A stretch of DNA of 58,451 nucleotides from Actinomycetes bacterium. Lineage in GTDB: Bacteria > Actinomycetota > Acidimicrobiia > Acidimicrobiales > Bog-793. Shown here piece by piece: positions 53,907 to 58,451 of the stretch. The stretch's first letter is position 1. The number at the start of each line of letters is the position of its first letter. The notes beneath the pieces are model-generated. The model made no database searches and had not been told where the DNA came from. It was given only the letters and a program-made list of their open reading frames with translations. The translations under genes and the position numbers were made by a program. Location of the stretch: NCBI GenBank assembly GCA_021829645.1, contig JAKBPI010000008.1, positions 1 through 58,451 on the forward strand. The letters are read 5' to 3'.

Positions 53907-54984
53907 ATGAATATTTCTAGAATGACTCGGGGGGCGTAGTCGCTGCTAGTTTGGCGCTGGTCGCTCTCTCTCAAGGCGATTCAAGACCCAGTACATTAGC
54001 TAGCACACAAGTTGTGAGTTCGTCCATACCGCTAAGTTGTGCTTCGCCGTTTAATCCGTATGCATCAGGTAATCTTTCTCTCGCTGTAGCATGTGGGGAG
54101 CATGTCTTCAACCGTACCGCTACAACTGTTCTTTCTAGTGGTGCGATTCAATATACTTATGATGTGATGGGTCTTAAGACAATTTATACAGTACCTCCAA
54201 CAAATTTCAATCCTCAGTCAGCTTCTGCTGCAACTCTTGCTCAATACGGGATCCCTAGTCCTCCTCACAGGGGAGTGCAGCATACCAGCAATGGTCGAAA
54301 ATGGTGAGTAGTCTTCATTTTGTTATACCACCTACTACACTTGTAAGTGTCAATTTAGAGTCGAACATCACAAGCTCTAATTGGTCTGGGTACATCAACA
54401 CCTCAAATGAGCAAATCTATAATACCGCTCAAGCGTATTGGACTGAACCGACTTTGCAGGCAAGTAGGTGTAGCCAGAACTCAGCCACTTTCTGGGCTGG
54501 GCTAGGGAGATTTAATAGTAAGCAACTTGCCCAAGACGGGACAGCCCTCAATGTCCCAGGCTTCGGTGAACACCAGGCGTGGTCTGAAGTTCTTCCAACC
54601 CAGAGCAGTATGGTAGCAGCCAACCTGTATACAACTCCGGGAGCACAGTTTGTCTCGAGTGTAACGTATGAAGGTAATAATAATTTTTCGTTCTACATGT
54701 ACAACTTCGCCACAGGACAAGCTACGAGCTTTGTAGTGAATGCGTATGGTTGTGACGGATCGACTGCCGAATATATTGCAGAGCGGCCCACGACAAATGG
54801 AACTATTGACAACCTCAGTAACTTTGGTACTATTGACTTTATCTCTGCTGAGACAAATGGCAATTCTATCGGCACTTATGGTCATAGCGCCATCACGATG
54901 ACCGATGGAAATACAACGCTAGCAATACCAAGTGCTCTGTATGGCGGGTCTTCATTTTCAGTGACCCAGCATGCTTGCAACTAG
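53907..54984 (+). pseudogene. G1 (glutamic) peptidase-like secreted protein, split by two frame changes
   Basis: Reads as one secreted eqolisin-type peptidase when two single-base losses are corrected. ATG 53907 has AGGAGG and starts MNISRMTRGA, then stops; one extra G in the run 53929-53934 would continue into VVAASLALVALS (signal peptide) and the propeptide-like region YDVMGLKTIYTVPP. A second -1 change near 54260-54267 joins YGIPSPP to GSAAYQQWSKMVSSLHF. The catalytic domain is intact: SNWSGYI, LAQDGT (Gln78 of the downstream frame, from 54301) and AEYIAERPT (Glu161), the two residues expected to form the Gln/Glu pair. Either sequencing errors or a decaying gene; not a plausible programmed shift. 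Confidence 0.72.
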
Positions 54985-55027
54985 ATTCAGTGCCCGACTA
55001 AGTACAAACTGTTGAAGTGGAAAGCCT

Positions 55028-55582
55028 ATGAGAATTACAACATACATATTTCGTGTTAGCAGAAGGAGGAATGTACTCGCTACTATGGCTATGGGAGCAC
55101 CCAAGAAGCCCAGCACTCACTTCAGTTTTTGCTTCGTGAGTAGTTCTCGTCGACACTATCTCTACGCTATCTTACTCCTTTTATTTGGAAGCGCTCTGAC
55201 TGCTTGTGGTACCAAGGCCGTAAATACTTCTTCAGAGGGACCACCAACGGTTGTCTGTGGACATACTTTGGAGGATGCCACCCCAGCCGCACCGGTTGTT
55301 TGGTCCTATTACTCGCCGGGGATATATAAACCTTCTGATTATCTGCCGTCTCACCAGAAGAACGGGAATGGAATCTATCTCCGCTTCAGTTCAAGCTGTA
55401 CAAATGGAGTAAGGGACCTTACCTTCTCGCCTGTTGGAATAGTGAAAGTGGTTTCGTCTGCGCCGGCAACTAACGGCTCTCTCGTAGCCCTAGGGCTTTA
55501 TGGGGTGTCCCCAGGACAGACTCGCGTTCAAGTCATCACGTCTCAAGGTAAGAGAATTGTGGTTATAGTGAGAGTGAGATAG
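55028..55582 (+). CDS. putative lipoprotein
   Basis: 184 residues. After a long basic N region comes a hydrophobic core (LYAILLLLFGSALTAC) ending in an L-T-A-C lipobox, so the mature protein would be lipid-anchored at its Cys. The exported part (about 125 residues) begins TKAVNTSSEGPPTVVCG and includes PAAPVVWSYYSPGIY and a beta-rich end (TRVQVITSQGKRIVVIVRVR). No family recognised. It lies 43 bases after the G1 peptidase fragment and may belong with it. The start at 55028 is uncertain since the N region is unusually long. Confidence 0.62.
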   Translation: MRITTYIFRVSRRRNVLATMAMGAPKKPSTHFSFCFVSSSRRHYLYAILLLLFGSALTACGTKAVNTSSEGPPTVVCGHTLEDATPAAPVVWSYYSPGIYKPSDYLPSHQKNGNGIYLRFSSSCTNGVRDLTFSPVGIVKVVSSAPATNGSLVALGLYGVSPGQTRVQVITSQGKRIVVIVRVR

Positions 55583-56176
55583 TCATTAGTAGAAGGCCAT
55601 AGAGTATACATTTAGATCACTAAAATGACATGCTCTTTAAAATATGCGTTTATTGTGTAGAACTTATATGACGAATTCTCGTTGATTCAATACCGGAATA
55701 ATAATCTTGGGTCTGTGGGGTTGAAATGAGCATGCAAAAGCTACGTTATCTTCCTCATCTTCCTCAGAAGATGAGGACTATGGATTTTGAGTTCTCACGT
55801 GCCCCGGCATTTAGCAATATTAAAGGGATGTAGTTATATTGGCAAGTGACTAACGACTTGTCAACTGCTTAAATTATTGGGAATGAAGCGACTGTGAGGT
55901 AATAGCGAATGTTTTACCTTCTGGGCATGTTGTTTGGGGTGATTCTGGAGAATAGAGAGGGTAGTGTACGACTTTGATATACTTTTAGGCAATGCTTGCC
56001 TAACTACGCATTTTGAGCGACGCCTAGATTATAAGATGTCTCTTGTGTATTTTCATGGCATCAGGTACTACCTTTTATGCTGGTTACTCGTGCACAAAGC
56101 TTTTGTAAACGGAGCGCAACAGTTCATCGTCTTTCCTGTGTCGAAAAGACCATTCAGATTTGGCCACAAAGTGTGA
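55583..56176. other. 594-base gap without a convincing gene
   Basis: The only notable element is a perfect 10-bp stem (55753-55762 with 55767-55776, loop CTCA) with no T run after it. A 70-codon frame at 55964-56176 has no ribosome site, lacks recognisable motifs and probably is spurious. The gap lies between the lipoprotein and a minus-strand gene, so ends of both transcripts are expected. Confidence 0.55.
55753..55776. terminator. 10-bp perfect hairpin after the lipoprotein gene
   Basis: CCTCATCTTC, loop CTCA, GAAGATGAGG. It lies 170 bases beyond the lipoprotein stop and has only a weak T-rich stretch (GGATTTTG) downstream, so it could be a poor terminator or an RNA processing site. Confidence 0.4.
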
Positions 56177-56599
56177 TCATCCAGCGAGTAAAACACCGAG
56201 TATAACTGCTGTGATTGACAGCATCCCAGATAAGGCACCAAATATAGCAAGACCCTTTTTGGTCTTTGCTCTTTGATGCATCCACGCTGTCAGACCGGCA
56301 AGTAAAGCTACAAGTACTTCTGCTGTCATAACATAGCGCCACGCAGATGTTGCAGTAGAAGGGTTATCTGCTATGGCATTCCAAATTCCTGTGGCAATTA
56401 AAATAAAGAATATCGGCCACTCTATTTTGGCAAACGCCCTCGCTATTTTTTTCGGTGCATCTGGACCTAGGGATCTAACGGTTTTGAGGAGACCAGCAAT
56501 ACTTAGCTGTCCCCCTACCCATACAGTAGCTGCCAATACATGTATAGAGACGCGAGTAGCTGTCACAGCAGAAGCTAATTCAGAGTGCTGAACAGCCAT
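56177..56599 (-). CDS. CopD-like four-helix membrane protein
   Basis: 140 residues with four hydrophobic helices. HVLAATVWVGGQLSIAGLL in helix 1 and PIFFILIATGIWNAIAD in helix 2 recall the CopD/copper-resistance-D superfamily and related membrane proteins. No metal-binding His/Met cluster is obvious beyond His20 and His108. AAGGTGG precedes ATG 56599. Its neighbours do not point to copper, so the function is open. Confidence 0.75.
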   Translation of the reverse strand: MAVQHSELASAVTATRVSIHVLAATVWVGGQLSIAGLLKTVRSLGPDAPKKIARAFAKIEWPIFFILIATGIWNAIADNPSTATSAWRYVMTAEVLVALLAGLTAWMHQRAKTKKGLAIFGALSGMLSITAVILGVLLAG

Positions 56600-56674
56600 T
56601 TTACCACCTTATATAAATCACATTTGTCCAACACTAACAAAAAACGGTTACTACATCTTATAGTATGGGTGCTC

Positions 56675-57706
56675 TTATTCGAGAAAAACTCTTGCGATGA
56701 GCTCCATCAGAGCCGGGTTGACTTTCTTTAAATCACCAACCGCTTCAGAAAGAGGAACAGTTACTATGTCATGTCCCTGAATTCCTATCATTTTTCCGTA
56801 ATCTTCTTGATGCACACTATCAATGGCTGCTACACCGAATCTGGTTGCTAGCATCCGATCAAAAGCACTTGGTGATCCTCCGCGCAACACATGTCCCAAC
56901 ATGGTAACTCTTGCTTCTAGACCGGTAAGGCGTTCAAGTTCTTGGGCAACCAAACTTCCTATGCCACCCAAGCGTTCATGGTCGTAAGCATCATATTCCA
57001 CGGGAGGCAACTCAAGGGTGCCTTCTACAGGTTTTGCTCCTTCTGCTACTACCACTACGGAAGCAAATCTGCCGAGGGCATGACGCCTCTTCAGTCTGGC
57101 AGCGGCTTGAGCGATGTCAAATGGTTCTTCTGGCACCAATACTACTGCTGCTCCAGCGGCTAAACCAGCATAGGTGGCGATCCATCCCACATGCCTGCCC
57201 ATTACCTCGCACACCATGACCCTGTCGTGTGCCTCCGCTGTGGTGTGCAGTCTGTCAATGGCATCGACAGCTATCTGAACGGCTGTATCAAAACCTATGG
57301 TGTAATCAGTGCCAAATACATCGTTATCGATTGTTTTAGGTATTCCGACTAACGGAACTCCAGCTTCAGCGAGTTCTCTTGAAGCACCGAGTGTACCTTC
57401 GCCTCCTATGACGACCATGGCGTCTATATTATGGCTGGCTATCACCTCTTTGACTTTTTCAACGCCTCCAGGGACTTTGTACGGATTGACCCTACTGGTT
57501 CGTAGAATCGTTCCCCCGCGCGGCAGAATGCCCCGGCATCTTGCTATGTCAAGCGGTATGAAGTCGTTTTCTATAACTCCCTGCCATCCCGCTAAAAATC
57601 CTATTACTTCATCTTGATAGGTGACCGTAGCGCGTCTCACCACGGCTCTGATGGCCGCGTTGAGACCGGGACAGTCGCCTCCGCCTGTTAAAACTCCAAT
57701 TCGCAC
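56675..57706 (-). CDS. pfkA: 6-phosphofructokinase
   Basis: Phosphorylates fructose 6-phosphate. 343 residues. Substrate motifs: GVLTGGGDCPGLNAAIRAVV, GGEGTLGAS at 101-109, PKTIDNDVFGTDYTIGFDTA (catalytic Asp127), MGRHVGWIA and GHVLRGGSPSAFDR. At the phosphoryl-donor site Gly104 is present (ATP-type), but Lys124 is present as in PPi-dependent enzymes; actinobacterial group III enzymes share this mixture and some use ATP. GTG start at 57706. ATP use is my best call, not certain. Confidence 0.95.
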   Translation of the reverse strand: MRIGVLTGGGDCPGLNAAIRAVVRRATVTYQDEVIGFLAGWQGVIENDFIPLDIARCRGILPRGGTILRTSRVNPYKVPGGVEKVKEVIASHNIDAMVVIGGEGTLGASRELAEAGVPLVGIPKTIDNDVFGTDYTIGFDTAVQIAVDAIDRLHTTAEAHDRVMVCEVMGRHVGWIATYAGLAAGAAVVLVPEEPFDIAQAAARLKRRHALGRFASVVVVAEGAKPVEGTLELPPVEYDAYDHERLGGIGSLVAQELERLTGLEARVTMLGHVLRGGSPSAFDRMLATRFGVAAIDSVHQEDYGKMIGIQGHDIVTVPLSEAVGDLKKVNPALMELIARVFLE

Positions 57707-58451
57707 ATCTTGTACTTTAGTTGGATTTAAGGTCTCAAAAGTGATTACTTTAGACCTAAAGATAATTTTTTTTAGAATTATTTACTTTTGTAGGGTAAAT
57801 CTGTAGGATTTCTCTTCCGGGTAATGCTTTTTAAAGACCTGCTGATCAGTAACAAAAATGATTTACCACATGCCTCTATAGGATCGTCAAGACTTCAGGT
57901 GTAAATCGTCGTTGCGTAGACTTTTACTCAAACGTGACCATATTCCGTATGGACGAGTTTGATTACTATCGATTTGACGGATACCTGAGGTGTATAAAAG
58001 CAACCGGTTCGTTTTACTACCGCATTGCTTGACTGCTACAAGCGATCAGGGTGTTTTCGATCCTGTGGTAAGGGCTGTATTGTAATATCCGCTGGATTCC
58101 ACTTAAATTACAGATCGGTGAAACTGGGTTTTGGCCGACGGCTTCCATGATCGAAGATGGTAACTTCTTTATCAACACGAACCCACCGTAGTTTTTCCTC
58201 AGAACCCTGTCATTGTGACTTTGACGGTGACCACTCCCCATGCCTAAAGGCAGGGGCTTCTCAGAACAGGCATGACGCAACCGCCTACGTTACGTTCTGA
58301 AGGCTCAGTCCAAGCCAAGTTGAAATACTAGATGGCTGCTGAAGTAAGGGCCAATTCATTCGGGATATTTCATGGAAATTTAGTGCATGCAAGATTGCAT
58401 TTGAAATTGGTTAATTTATAGCGACATTTATTGGCGATATTTGTTGATATT
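57707..58451. other. 745-base region without a supported gene, with a possible IS end
   Basis: Upstream of pfkA I see only AT-rich sequence to about 58000. From 58010 on the composition is richer in G+C and the minus-strand text around 58230-58260 resembles the end of an IS200/IS605-type element (see the separate entry). No open frame here resembles a complete protein, and the window ends without another gene start. Confidence 0.55.
58190..58300 (-). mobile_element. probable IS200/IS605 (tnpB-type) right-end remnant
   Basis: Read on the minus strand, GAAGCCCCTGCCTTTAGGC at 58241-58259 followed by ATGGGGAG is the text commonly seen just after tnpB at IS200/IS605 right ends. It folds into CCCC-A-TGCC, loop TAAA, GGCA-GGGG (58236-58256, one bulged A). 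No TnpA or TnpB reading frame of any length survives, so only a decayed end or a solo fragment remains. Recognition is by sequence memory and not tested. Confidence 0.42.

Noticed and set aside
54260-54300. Programmed -1 frameshift in the G1 peptidase
   Set aside because: The sequence CCT CCT CAC is not a slippery heptamer, and a second break near the start would also be required; pseudogene or sequence error is simpler.
55964-56176. 70-codon frame in the gap before the CopD-like gene
   Set aside because: No ribosome site, no motif, composition like non-coding DNA.
58017-58280. 87-codon minus-strand frame near the window end
   Set aside because: It runs through the IS-end-like hairpin and shows no transposase or other family motif.
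1-58451. tRNA, rRNA, CRISPR arrays or prophage
   Set aside because: Scanning by eye found no T-loop consensus with flanking arms, no rRNA core text, no regular direct repeats with spacers, and no phage structural genes.

Overview
The window looks like chromosomal DNA of an actinobacterium with fairly low GC (by eye mid-40s percent). Actinobacterial markers are a WhiB-family Fe-S regulator, an Rpf-type resuscitation factor, a DUF3107 protein, a pair of ArsA/Get3-like ATPases, a FolP2-type dihydropteroate synthase paralogue, and a PdtaS-like histidine kinase convergent with whiB, the arrangement I recall for whiB1 and pdtaS in mycobacteria. The low GC and gene content would fit Acidimicrobiia; that placement is inference.

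Layout. 1-3.2 kb: a TldE/PmbA protein and pyruvate kinase. 3.3-3.6 kb: a hairpin-rich intergenic stretch that may encode a structured RNA. 3.7-13.9 kb: a cobalamin riboswitch and a tightly packed ten-kilobase operon for corrinoid uptake (btuF-btuC-btuD) and late cobalamin assembly (cobU, cobS, cbiB, cobC-like, cobQ, and a fused bluB-cobT). 13.9-17.8 kb: a Prx5-type peroxiredoxin, the pdxS-pdxT pyridoxal-phosphate synthase and a secreted TAP-like hydrolase. 17.8-19.4 kb: a decayed region holding a recognisable metE pseudogene. 19.4-26.3 kb: an Rrf2 regulator, guaB, an Rpf protein, an aldose epimerase, glnD and a small membrane protein. 26.5-33.5 kb: cfa-like methyltransferase, a stomatin/NfeD pair, a cation/proton antiporter and an acyltransferase-SGNH protein. 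33.8-39.3 kb: DUF3107, two ArsA/Get3-like ATPases, a PHP phosphoesterase coupled to a PdtaS-like kinase, and whiB. 39.5-47.5 kb (all minus): ppa, suhB, holA, folP2, a thioredoxin-TPR protein and metH. 47.6-58.4 kb: a ClC transporter, MarR, a DUF3048 protein, pirin, a frameshifted G1 glutamic peptidase, a lipoprotein, a CopD-like membrane protein, pfkA and a possible IS200/IS605 end remnant.

How the genes fit together. The strongest story is vitamin B12. The B12-independent methionine synthase gene (metE) is a wreck with stops, frameshifts and lost catalytic segments, while the B12-dependent enzyme (metH) is intact, and a riboswitch-controlled operon supplies corrinoid by uptake and by nucleotide-loop assembly including its own DMB synthase. 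Methionine synthesis has apparently become tied to cobalamin. Two glycolytic enzymes (Pyk, PfkA) carry residue changes at cation- or phosphoryl-donor-selecting positions. Several genes have disturbed reading frames next to homopolymers (antiporter start, G1 peptidase), which may be sequence errors or genuine decay. No rRNA, tRNA, CRISPR array or prophage was seen.
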